DNA from: CAYTZH01 sp964442285
Lineage (GTDB): Bacteria > Myxococcota_A > UBA9160 > JAFDET01
Assembly: GCA_964442285.1 (NCBI GenBank)
Contig: CAYTZH010000008.1
Coordinates: 76,034 to 140,033 of the forward strand
Reading direction: 5' to 3'
DNA length: 64,000 bases
Shown: piece after piece, positions 56,329-64,000 of the stretch
How the letters are laid out: each line of letters begins with the position of its first letter
Numbering within the stretch: position 1 is the stretch's first letter
Notes under the pieces: generated by a model
The model's database searches: none
What the model saw: the letters and a program-made list of their open reading frames with translations, nothing else
Told to the model about the DNA's origin: nothing
Made by a program: the position numbers and the translations under genes

Positions 56329-57843
56329 TCAGGAAGGCGGGGATTCCCCACCCGGGTCCGAACCCCGCAACCCGGTGCGCACCGCGCATTCCTTTGCGGG
56401 GAGGCGCAGGACGAAGACCGCGCCGCCCTCCGGGGGCGGGGATCCCAGGTCGAGCCGTCCACCCCACTCCTCCGCCTGGCGCAGGGCGTTGGAGAGTCCC
56501 AGGCCCGTGCCGTCGCCGGGCGGCCTGGTGGTGTAGAAGGGATCGAAGATCCGCTCCCGGTCCTCGGGGGCGACGCCCGCTCCGTTGTCCACGACCCGAC
56601 ACTCCACCGCGTCCGGCGCGCGGCGCGCGCGCGCCGCCTCGGGCCCCTCCCCGGGACGGACCGCGAACGCCGAGGGCTGCACCCGAACCCGGATCCGCCC
56701 GTCGGGCCGGCCGCGCACCGCGTCGGCGGCGTTCAGCAGCAGGTTCAGGAGGATCTGGGCCACGGCGTCGGGATCCGCGCGACACACGGGCGTGGCCTCT
56801 GCGGATTCGATGTCGATCTGCACCTCCGCGTAGACCTTCTGCGCCCGCACGAGCCCCGCGGCCTCTTCGGCCGCGCGGGCCAGGTCCACGTCCTCGGCCT
56901 GCCCGCGCGCGGGTGAGGAGAAGTCGAGGAGCTGGCGCAGGATCTTGCGCACCCGCTCCCCCTCGCGCGCCGCCCGCTCCAGGACCTCCCGGGTGGCACC
57001 GGAGACCGTCGGATCGCGCAGCGCCAGGTCGTGGAACGCGAGGATCGCGCCCAGGGGATTGCCCACCTCGTGGGCCACGCCCGCGGCCAGTCGGCCGACC
57101 GCCGCCAGACGCTCGGCCCGATCCAGCCCGACGTGCGCCTGGCGCAGCCGGCGATTGGCCTCCCGCAGATCGGCGACGGCCTTCTCCAGGGAGCTCGAGC
57201 GACGTTCCAGCGCCTCGCCCATCTCGTTGAAGCGCCGGGCCAGGGAGGCCACCTCGCGGGGTCCGTCCTCGGCAACCCGCGCTCCGCCGTCGCCCTCGGC
57301 GATCGCTTCGACGGCGCCCTCCAGCCGACGCAGGGGAAGCACGATGCGACGGCGCAGCAGGCCCGCTCCGAACGCCGTGAAGATCAGGGCGTCCACCAGG
57401 AGCACGCCGAGGGCCACGCGGCGCGGTGTCGTTCGCAGCCGCACCGAGGCGGACTCGGGCAGTCGCGCCACCGCCACGCTGCCGTCGGCCAGGGGTGTCG
57501 CGAAGCGGATGGGACCGTCCGGCGGACCGGGCAGGAGCAGGCCCGCGCCGCGCTCCCGGGCCTCCCGGGCGAGGGCCCGCTCCTCCGCCCCGGGCGCGTC
57601 CCCCCCCGTTCCCTGGCTGGCGCCCTCCTCGGCCCCCAGCCGCCACCAGCGGGTGCCCGAGATCAGCGGGTCGACGCGCCGCAGGGGAGAGGCCGCCTCG
57701 GCCTGGAGGGCCCGGGCCAGCAGGGGACGCAGCGCCCGCTCGTGGTGGGAGACGAGGACGGCGGCGAGCACGGCCGTGGCCGCCGCCATCACCAGGGCCA
57801 GTCCGACGCCCACCTCCGCCTGGACGCCCCCTCGCCGCGCCAT
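56329..57843 (-). CDS. Membrane sensor histidine kinase (third two-component protein of the pil locus)
   Basis: A 504-residue kinase. One helix (VGLALVMAAATAVLAAVLV), a sensor loop of about 110 residues, then a second helix (RVALGVLLVDALIFTAFGAG), a HAMP domain (RRRIVLPLRRLEGAVEAIAE) and a coiled coil. HisKA has AVGRLAAGVAHEVGNPLGAI (phosphoacceptor His about residue 265). The ATPase domain has LLLNAADAVRGRP (N box), VVDNGAGVAPEDRERIFDPF and PPGDGTGLGLSNAL. It follows pilR by 5 bp. Since PilS and PilR are already a pair, its partner is probably elsewhere; the orphan regulator at 47045 is the nearest candidate. Confidence 0.9.
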   Translation of the reverse strand: MARRGGVQAEVGVGLALVMAAATAVLAAVLVSHHERALRPLLARALQAEAASPLRRVDPLISGTRWWRLGAEEGASQGTGGDAPGAEERALAREARERGAGLLLPGPPDGPIRFATPLADGSVAVARLPESASVRLRTTPRRVALGVLLVDALIFTAFGAGLLRRRIVLPLRRLEGAVEAIAEGDGGARVAEDGPREVASLARRFNEMGEALERRSSSLEKAVADLREANRRLRQAHVGLDRAERLAAVGRLAAGVAHEVGNPLGAILAFHDLALRDPTVSGATREVLERAAREGERVRKILRQLLDFSSPARGQAEDVDLARAAEEAAGLVRAQKVYAEVQIDIESAEATPVCRADPDAVAQILLNLLLNAADAVRGRPDGRIRVRVQPSAFAVRPGEGPEAARARRAPDAVECRVVDNGAGVAPEDRERIFDPFYTTRPPGDGTGLGLSNALRQAEEWGGRLDLGSPPPEGGAVFVLRLPAKECAVRTGLRGSDPGGESPPS

Positions 57844-57848
57844 CGCGC

Positions 57849-59243
57849 CTAGACGCCGGCGCCGGAGGAGGCGTCGTCGAGGCCGAGCTTCTCCATCCGA
57901 TAGCGCATGGAGCGGAAGGTGATGCCGAGGAGCTGGGCCGCCCGCTTCTTGACCCCGCTGCAACGCGCCAGCGCCTCGCGTAGGAGGTCGCGCTCGTACT
58001 CGGCGAGCGCCGCATCCAGGTCCATCCCGTCCACCGGGATCTTCGAGGGCGCCCCGGAGGGGACCGGCCGCAGCACGTTCGGCGGCAGGGCGTCACGCTC
58101 GAGCGTACAGCCGCGACTGAGGGCCACCGCACGCTCGATCACGTTCTCGAGCTCGCGCACGTTGCCCGGGAACTCGTATCGCAGCAGCACCGCCATGGCC
58201 TCGTCGCTCGCGCCCTCGATCGGCTTGCCCAGCTCCCCGGCGTACTTCTCGATGAAGTGGTGCACCAGGAGGGGCACGTCCTCCATGCGCTCGCGAAGGG
58301 GCGGGAGTCGCATCTGGATCACGTTGAGGCGGTAGTAGAGGTCTTCCCGGAAGCGGCTCGCGGCCACCTCCTCCTCGAGGCTGCGATTGGTGGCGGCCAG
58401 GATCCGCACGTCCACGCGGTGGTCCTGGGTGCCGCCGACACGGCGGATCAGCTTGTCCTGGATCGCGCGCAAGAGCTTCACCTGGAGCGAAGGGGACAGC
58501 TCCCCGATCTCGTCGAAGAAGAGCGTTCCCCCGTCCGCGGTCTCGAAGAGGCCGGCCTTGTTCTGGACGGCGCCGGTGAACGCCCCCTTCACGTGGCCGA
58601 AGAGCTCCGACTCCAGCAGGTTCTCGGGGATCGCCGCGCAGTTCACGGCCACGAAGGCATTGTCGCAGCGATCGCTCTGGTCGTGGATGGCGCGCGCCGC
58701 CAGCTCCTTGCCGGTCCCGCTCTCGCCCACCACCAGCACGTTGGTCTTGGTCTCGGCCACCTGGGCGATCAGCTCGAAGACCCGTTGGATGGCCATGCTG
58801 TTCCCGATGATGGAGCGCCGCCGAACCTGGTTGCGCAGCTCGGTGCGCAGCCGGCGGTTCTCCCGGGCGAGACTGTGCTTCTCGAGCGCCTTCTCGACCA
58901 CCACCCGGATCTCGTCCACCTTGAAGGGCTTGGTGATATAGTCGTGGGCGCCCTGCTTCATCGCCGCGATCGCCGACTCGGTGGTGCCGAAGGCGGTGAT
59001 CATGATGACCGGGGTCTCGGGCGAGGCCTCCCGCACGGTGCCCAGCACCTCGAGCCCGGAACGCTCCGGCATCTGGATGTCCGAGATGACGACGTCGTAG
59101 TCGTCGGCCTCCACGGCGACCAGGGCGGACTCGACGCCCTCACAGGTCACGACGTCGTATCCCTCCCGGCGGAAGAAGATCTCGAGGAACTCCCGCATGC
59201 TGCGCTCGTCGTCGACCACGAGGATGCGAGGACGGTCGCTCAC
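57849..59243 (-). CDS. pilR: Sigma-54-dependent response regulator PilR
   Basis: A 464-residue NtrC-family activator. GTG 59243 overlaps the pilS stop (GTGA). Receiver: ILVVDDERSMREFLEIFFRR, phosphoacceptor Asp in DVVISDIQMPERSGLEVLGT and TKPFKVDE. AAA+: VLVVGESGTGKELAARAIHD, ELFGHVKGAFTGAVQNKAGL with GAFTGA, and GTLFFDEIGELSPSLQVKLL. C-terminal Fis HTH: KKRAAQLLGITFRSMRYRME, where KKRAAQLLGI and F-R-S-x-R-Y-R are typical of PilR. It should activate the sigma-54 promoter at 56272 and the unseen pilA. Confidence 0.95.
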   Translation of the reverse strand: MSDRPRILVVDDERSMREFLEIFFRREGYDVVTCEGVESALVAVEADDYDVVISDIQMPERSGLEVLGTVREASPETPVIMITAFGTTESAIAAMKQGAHDYITKPFKVDEIRVVVEKALEKHSLARENRRLRTELRNQVRRRSIIGNSMAIQRVFELIAQVAETKTNVLVVGESGTGKELAARAIHDQSDRCDNAFVAVNCAAIPENLLESELFGHVKGAFTGAVQNKAGLFETADGGTLFFDEIGELSPSLQVKLLRAIQDKLIRRVGGTQDHRVDVRILAATNRSLEEEVAASRFREDLYYRLNVIQMRLPPLRERMEDVPLLVHHFIEKYAGELGKPIEGASDEAMAVLLRYEFPGNVRELENVIERAVALSRGCTLERDALPPNVLRPVPSGAPSKIPVDGMDLDAALAEYERDLLREALARCSGVKKRAAQLLGITFRSMRYRMEKLGLDDASSGAGV

Positions 59244-60955
59244 ATGGACTCCTTGGCGCGGGCGAGGAGGATGCAGAAACGGGTACCCGCTCCGGGCTGG
59301 CTCTCCACGCGCAACACTCCCCCGTGGCTCTCGACGATCCGGTGCACCGTAGCGAGGCCGAGGCCCGTTCCGTCCGGCTTCGTGGTGAAGAAGGGGTCGA
59401 AGAGGTGGTCGCGCACGTGCTGGGACATCCCCACGCCCGTATCCGCGACACACAGCTCCACCCATGCGGACGGAATCTCCTGGCCGTCGTTTCGGCCCGC
59501 CTGGGCCCGCTCTTGAGGGATCCCCGCCGGATACGCCTCGACGCGGAGCTCCCCGCCTTCGGGCATGGCCTGCACTCCGTTCAGACACAGGTTCCAGATC
59601 AGCTGCCGGAGCTGGGCGGCGTCGGCGAGCGCGGCCAGGCCCGGCTCGACCGCGCTCCGGACCCGGACCTCCTGGCCCTGGGTGGTCCCGAACATCCCCA
59701 GCACGTCCTCGAAGAGCTCGGCCAGGCTGACCGGCTCCAGGGCCGGGGGCCGCGGGTGCGCGTACTGCAGGAACTCGGTGATGAGCCGGTTCAGCCGATC
59801 CGTCTCCCGCAGCACGATCGACAGGAGTCGCTCGTCGGAGCCCTTGCCTCCGTCCCCCGAGAGCATCTGGACCGAGCCGGAGATCGCCGCGAGCGGGTTG
59901 CGGATCTCGTGGGCGATGGCTGCCGAGAGGCGGCCCACGGCGGCGAGTCGCTCGTTGCGCCGCAGCTCCTCCTCCATCTCGACCACCCGCGTCACGTCCT
60001 GGAAGATCACCACCGTGCCCGCCGGAGATCCATCCTCGCCGCGCAGCGTCGAGGCCGCGAGGCCGAGGTGACCCCCTTCTCCGTCCGGGTTCGTGAACGC
60101 CATGCGCTCGCGAGACCGGGCGCGGGGTCCCGCGCCAACCGCCTGCAGGACCCGACCCCGGATCCCCGGCAGCAGCTCTTCGACGTCGCGTCCGAGGGCC
60201 GACGCCACGGGCCGGCCGAGGATGCGCTCGCCCTCGCAGTTGAACGACGTGACCACGCCCGCCGCGTCGGTGGTCAGCAGCCCGCTCCCGAGGCTCTCGA
60301 CGGTCCGCTCGTGGAGGTTCCGCAGCAGCTCGAGGCGCATCTGGCTCGCATCGAGCTCCTCGTCGGCGCTGCGGAGCTCGTGGGACAAGGCGCGCGCCAA
60401 CACCGCGACCAGGAAGAGGGCCGAGGTGTGGACGCTCCAGTAGACCAGCAGCACGGGCCCCGCCGTGGGGCCCGAGACCTCGCCGAAGCGCGGCAGCCAG
60501 CCCAGGTGGGTGGCGAGCAGCAGGCCCCCGTACCCCAGGGAGCCCCCGGCGGCCGCCGCGAACGCGCCGCGCAGCCCCCCCAGGAGGGCGCCGTAGACCA
60601 CGATCGGCACGTAGAGGAAGGTGAAGAGGGACTCCTCGCCGCCGGAGAAGAGCACGACCGAGGTGGCAATGGCCAGATCCGCGACGAGCTGGGCCGCCGG
60701 CGAGCGGAGGGGCCGGATCCCGAGCGCCAGGCCCCAGCCGAGCACGGCGCTGATCAGGAACGCGACGGCGAGGGTGGCGTAGAGCCCGTTCTCGGCGGCG
60801 CTGCCGAGGCTGCGTCCGGCGGCCTGGAGGGCGAGGGACACGCCCAGGACGCTCAGACACAGAACCAGCCTGGCCGCCATGAGCCAGACCAGGCGGCGCC
60901 CCAGGCGGTCGCCGAGGTGGCCGGGCTCGCGTGCCGCGCCCGCCCGGTCGTCCAT
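59240..60955 (-). CDS. pilS: Sensor histidine kinase PilS
   Basis: A 571-residue kinase with six predicted N-terminal helices (from LVWLMAARLVLCLSVLGVSL to residues near 195). A PAS domain follows (ESLGSGLLTTDAAGVVTSFN, GERILGRPVASALGRDVEEL). HisKA has RNERLAAVGRLSAAIAHEIR and NPLAAISG (phosphoacceptor His about residue 355). The ATPase domain has LIWNLCLNGVQAMPEGGEL, CVADTGVGMSQHVRDHLFDP and TKPDGTGLGLATVHRIVESH. Layout (6 TM, PAS, HK) is that of PilS, which monitors pilin levels in the membrane. It overlaps pilR and starts 5 bp after pilC. Confidence 0.94.
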   Translation of the reverse strand: MDDRAGAAREPGHLGDRLGRRLVWLMAARLVLCLSVLGVSLALQAAGRSLGSAAENGLYATLAVAFLISAVLGWGLALGIRPLRSPAAQLVADLAIATSVVLFSGGEESLFTFLYVPIVVYGALLGGLRGAFAAAAGGSLGYGGLLLATHLGWLPRFGEVSGPTAGPVLLVYWSVHTSALFLVAVLARALSHELRSADEELDASQMRLELLRNLHERTVESLGSGLLTTDAAGVVTSFNCEGERILGRPVASALGRDVEELLPGIRGRVLQAVGAGPRARSRERMAFTNPDGEGGHLGLAASTLRGEDGSPAGTVVIFQDVTRVVEMEEELRRNERLAAVGRLSAAIAHEIRNPLAAISGSVQMLSGDGGKGSDERLLSIVLRETDRLNRLITEFLQYAHPRPPALEPVSLAELFEDVLGMFGTTQGQEVRVRSAVEPGLAALADAAQLRQLIWNLCLNGVQAMPEGGELRVEAYPAGIPQERAQAGRNDGQEIPSAWVELCVADTGVGMSQHVRDHLFDPFFTTKPDGTGLGLATVHRIVESHGGVLRVESQPGAGTRFCILLARAKESM

Positions 60956-60960
60956 CGGGC

Positions 60961-62172
60961 CTACTTGATGTTCTCGGCGATCTTGAAGATCGGCAGGTAC
61001 ATCGCGATCAGGATCGCCCCGATCGACCCGCCCAGGAACACCATCATCAGCGGCTCGAGCAGCGACGTCAGCGCCTCGACGGCGTTGTCGACCTCGTCGT
61101 CGTAGAAGTCGGCGATCTTCGAGAGCATGGAATCCATGGCGCCGGTCTGCTCGCCGACGTTGATCATCTGCACCACCATGCCCGGGAAGACCCCCGTCGC
61201 CTCCAGGGGCTCGGCCATGGTCTTGCCCTCGGAGATCGCCGAGCGGGTCCTCATCAGGCCCTCTTCGATCACCTTGTTGCCGGCGGTCTTGGCCACGATC
61301 TCGAGGGCGTCCAGGATCGGCACACCGCTCGAGATCATGGTGCCGAGGGTCCGGCTGAAACGCGCCACGGCCACCTTCTTCAGGAGCGGGCCGAAGATCG
61401 GCAGCTTGAGGAAGATCGAGTCGGTGACGTAGCGGAAACGCGGCGATCGCTTCCGCGAGGTGGTGAAGGCCACCAGGGCTGCAGCCGCCGCCATCAGGAA
61501 GTAGATGATGTAGGCCTGCAGGAAGTGGCTGAGGTTCACCACCATCTGGGTGGGCGCGGGCAGTGCGCCGCCGAAGTCCATGAACATCTTCTCGAAGACG
61601 GGGATGACCTTCACCAGCAGCAGGACCAGCACGCCGATGGCGACGATGAGCACGGTGATGGGGTAGACCATCGCGCCCTTCACCTTGCGCCGCAGGGCGT
61701 CGGCCTTCTCGAGGTAGACCGCCAGCCGGTTGAGGATGGTGTCCAGGATGCCGCCCACCTCGCCCGCGGCCACGAGGTTCACGTACAGCTCGTCGAAGGG
61801 CTTCGGGTGCTTGCCCAGGGCGTCGGCGAACGTCGAGCCCTGCTCCACGTCGCTCTTCACCTGCTTGATGACGTCGGCGAACTTCTTGTTCTGCTGCTGG
61901 CCGCCGAGGATCTCGAGACACTGCACCAGGGGCAGGCCGGCGTCGATCATCGTGGCGAACTGGCGCGTGAACACCACCAGGTCGCGGATCTTGACGCCCT
62001 GCTGGAGCCAGGGCAGGTACTCCATGACGTCCTTCGGCTTCGGCTTCACCGTGAGCGGAAGGATCATCTGTGCGCGGAGCTGCGCCATCACGGCGGCGTC
62101 GTTGGCCGCCTCCATGCTGCCCTTCTTGATCGTTCCCTGGCGGGTCCGGCCTTCCCAGACGAAGACGGCCAT
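60961..62172 (-). CDS. pilC: Type IV pilus inner-membrane platform protein PilC
   Basis: A 403-residue GspF/PilC protein. It starts MAVFVWEGRTRQGTIKKGSM and has two GspF repeats (about residues 70-195 and 275-395). Landmarks: VFTRQFATMIDAGLPLVQCL, KFADVIKQVKSDVEQGSTFA, PKPFDELYVNLVAAGEVGGI and the second copy FSRTLGTMISSGVPILDALE, PGMVVQMINVGEQTGAMDSM. Three transmembrane helices are clear, ending LLEPLMMVFLGGSIGAILIA. It transmits motor action of PilB and PilT to the pilus. It is translated after pilT with a 55-bp gap. Confidence 0.96.
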   Translation of the reverse strand: MAVFVWEGRTRQGTIKKGSMEAANDAAVMAQLRAQMILPLTVKPKPKDVMEYLPWLQQGVKIRDLVVFTRQFATMIDAGLPLVQCLEILGGQQQNKKFADVIKQVKSDVEQGSTFADALGKHPKPFDELYVNLVAAGEVGGILDTILNRLAVYLEKADALRRKVKGAMVYPITVLIVAIGVLVLLLVKVIPVFEKMFMDFGGALPAPTQMVVNLSHFLQAYIIYFLMAAAAALVAFTTSRKRSPRFRYVTDSIFLKLPIFGPLLKKVAVARFSRTLGTMISSGVPILDALEIVAKTAGNKVIEEGLMRTRSAISEGKTMAEPLEATGVFPGMVVQMINVGEQTGAMDSMLSKIADFYDDEVDNAVEALTSLLEPLMMVFLGGSIGAILIAMYLPIFKIAENIK

Positions 62173-62227
62173 GCAGTTCCCCTCCCGCGGCGTCCGATCG
62201 TCCAGCGACCGGCGCGCCGGCTACGCG

Positions 62228-63328
62228 CTAGCCGCCGGCGGCGGCCTTCTTGCCCGGCCCGGCGCCGGCCTGACCGATCATGTTGCGGAGCTCATCGGCG
62301 TCGCTGCTCCGCCCGATGGCCTCCTCGAGCGAGATCATTCGCCGCTGGTAGAGGCTGGCCAGCGACTGGTTGAACGTCTGCATGCCGAAGCGGTCCTGAC
62401 CCACCTGCATCTGCGAGTAGAGCTGGTGGATCTTGTCCTCGCGGATGAGGTTCCGGATGGCCGGGTTCGGCACCATCACCTCCAGCGCCAGGGCGCGGCC
62501 CGGGCCGTTGGCCCGGGGCAGCAACGCCTGGCAGAGCACCCCCTCGAGCACGAAAGAGAGCTGGGCGCGCACCTGGGCCTGCTGGTACGGCGGGAACACG
62601 TCCACCACGCGGTTGATGGTCTGCACCGCCGAGTTGGTGTGGAGCGTGGCGAAACAGAGGTGGCCGGTCTCGGCCAGGGTCAGCGCCGCCTCGATGGTCT
62701 CCAGGTCGCGCATCTCACCGATGAGCACCACGTCCGGATCCTGGCGCAGGATGTACTTGAGGGCGTTCGTGAAGCTCTTGGTGTCCGCGCCCACCTCGCG
62801 CTGGTTCACCAGGCACCCCTTGTGCGGGTGCAGGTACTCGATCGGGTCCTCGATGCTCACGATGTGCTCGGCCCGCTCGGTATTGATCCGATCGAGGATG
62901 CTCGCCAGGGTGGTCGACTTGCCCGAGCCCGTCGGCCCGGTCACGAGGATCAGGCCCCGCGGCTTCTTCGACAGCTCGGAGACGACCTTGGGAAGACCCA
63001 GCTCCTCGAAGGTCTGGATCTTGAAGGGGATGGCGCGGAAGGCCCCGGCGACGGCGCCCCGCTGCATGAACACGTTGGCGCGAAACCGGGAGAGGCCCCG
63101 CACGCCGAAGGAGAGGTCGAGCTCGTTCTGCTCCTCGAAGCGGTGCTTCTGGGCGTCGGTGAGGATCGAGTAGCAGAGCTGCTTCGTCTCCGGCGCCGCG
63201 AGCGGCGGCATCTTCAAGGGATGGAGCTTGCCGTCGATCCGGAGCTGGGGCGGGCTGCTCGTGGTCACGTGCAGGTCGCTCGCGCCCTTCTCGATCATCG
63301 CCTTCAGCAGCTGGTGGAGGTTCGCCAT
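62228..63328 (-). CDS. pilT: Type IV pilus retraction ATPase PilT
   Basis: A 366-residue hexameric secretion-type ATPase that depolymerises pili. MANLHQLLKAMIEKGASDLH is the standard start. Walker A is LILVTGPTGSGKSTTLASIL (about residues 122-141). The Asp box is EDPIEYLHPHKGCLVNQREV, Walker B DPDVVLIGEMRDLETIEAAL, and the His box GHLCFATLHTNSAVQTINRV. The PilT-specific NPAIRNLIREDKIHQLYSQM motif, needed for retraction, is intact. It is 18 bp downstream of pilB. Expected to give twitching motility together with PilB and PilC. Confidence 0.97.
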   Translation of the reverse strand: MANLHQLLKAMIEKGASDLHVTTSSPPQLRIDGKLHPLKMPPLAAPETKQLCYSILTDAQKHRFEEQNELDLSFGVRGLSRFRANVFMQRGAVAGAFRAIPFKIQTFEELGLPKVVSELSKKPRGLILVTGPTGSGKSTTLASILDRINTERAEHIVSIEDPIEYLHPHKGCLVNQREVGADTKSFTNALKYILRQDPDVVLIGEMRDLETIEAALTLAETGHLCFATLHTNSAVQTINRVVDVFPPYQQAQVRAQLSFVLEGVLCQALLPRANGPGRALALEVMVPNPAIRNLIREDKIHQLYSQMQVGQDRFGMQTFNQSLASLYQRRMISLEEAIGRSSDADELRNMIGQAGAGPGKKAAAGG

Positions 63329-63346
63329 GGCTCGGCATTTCCCTTC

Positions 63347-64000
<654 letters not shown>

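Overview
The window is about 70% GC, densely packed, and largely made of operons with 4-bp ATGA/GTGA overlaps. It looks like a chromosome segment from a high-GC Gram-negative bacterium of the broad deltaproteobacterial type (Myxococcota, Desulfobacterota or Binatota-like). This is an inference from several features: a type IVa pilus locus with NtrC-type regulators and a sigma-54 promoter, a Roadblock/LC7 protein, long TPR proteins, an OxyR with the classic Cys pair, and a set of acyl-CoA enzymes typical of lipid or sterol-ring degraders. No species can be named from sequence alone.

Layout. 1-3360 (minus): a partial enoyl-CoA hydratase and three acyl-CoA dehydrogenase genes. 3481-11368 (plus): an acyl-CoA synthetase, a TetR regulator under a perfect palindromic operator, a 1275-residue four-module fusion (FGGY/AI-2-type kinase, D-2-hydroxyacid dehydrogenase, SCP2 lipid-binding domain, class II aldolase) and a second acyl-CoA synthetase. 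Together these look like one divergently transcribed acyl-CoA catabolic locus. 11488-18614: a small membrane protein, a GH15 glycosidase, a PDZ-protease lipoprotein, a cation/proton antiporter and a dicarboxylate symporter. 18649-21893: divergent oxyR/peroxiredoxin, then a GlxA-type AraC regulator and a PfpI-family protein. 21890-30491: two polytopic GT-C-like membrane proteins, a secreted calcium-binding-repeat protein, an M23 peptidase, a methyltransferase overlapping a protein with a caspase-like N-terminus and a C-terminal Hint domain, and a small hypothetical protein. 30497-32525: an island-like stretch with a hydrolase fragment, a beta-propeller lipoprotein of lower GC, an integrase remnant and tRNA-Gly(CCC).

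32593-64000 is dominated by type IV pilus functions, nearly all on the minus strand. It holds an ExeA-like ATPase with a 1041-residue TPR partner, the shikimate genes aroK-aroB-(TPR)-(Roadblock)-aroQ, and pilM-N-O-P-Q preceded by a small XRE regulator. An orphan NtrC-type regulator follows on the plus strand. The minor-pilin operon fimT-pilV-pilW-pilX-pilY1 carries two extra exported proteins. Last comes pilB(partial)-pilT-pilC-pilS-pilR-histidine kinase. A textbook sigma-54 promoter precedes the minor-pilin operon, so PilS/PilR in the next operon probably drives it. No major pilin gene (pilA) lies in the window.

The two most unusual items are the four-module kinase/dehydrogenase/SCP2/aldolase fusion (5841-9668) and the caspase-like/Hint protein with its overlapping methyltransferase (26291-28070).
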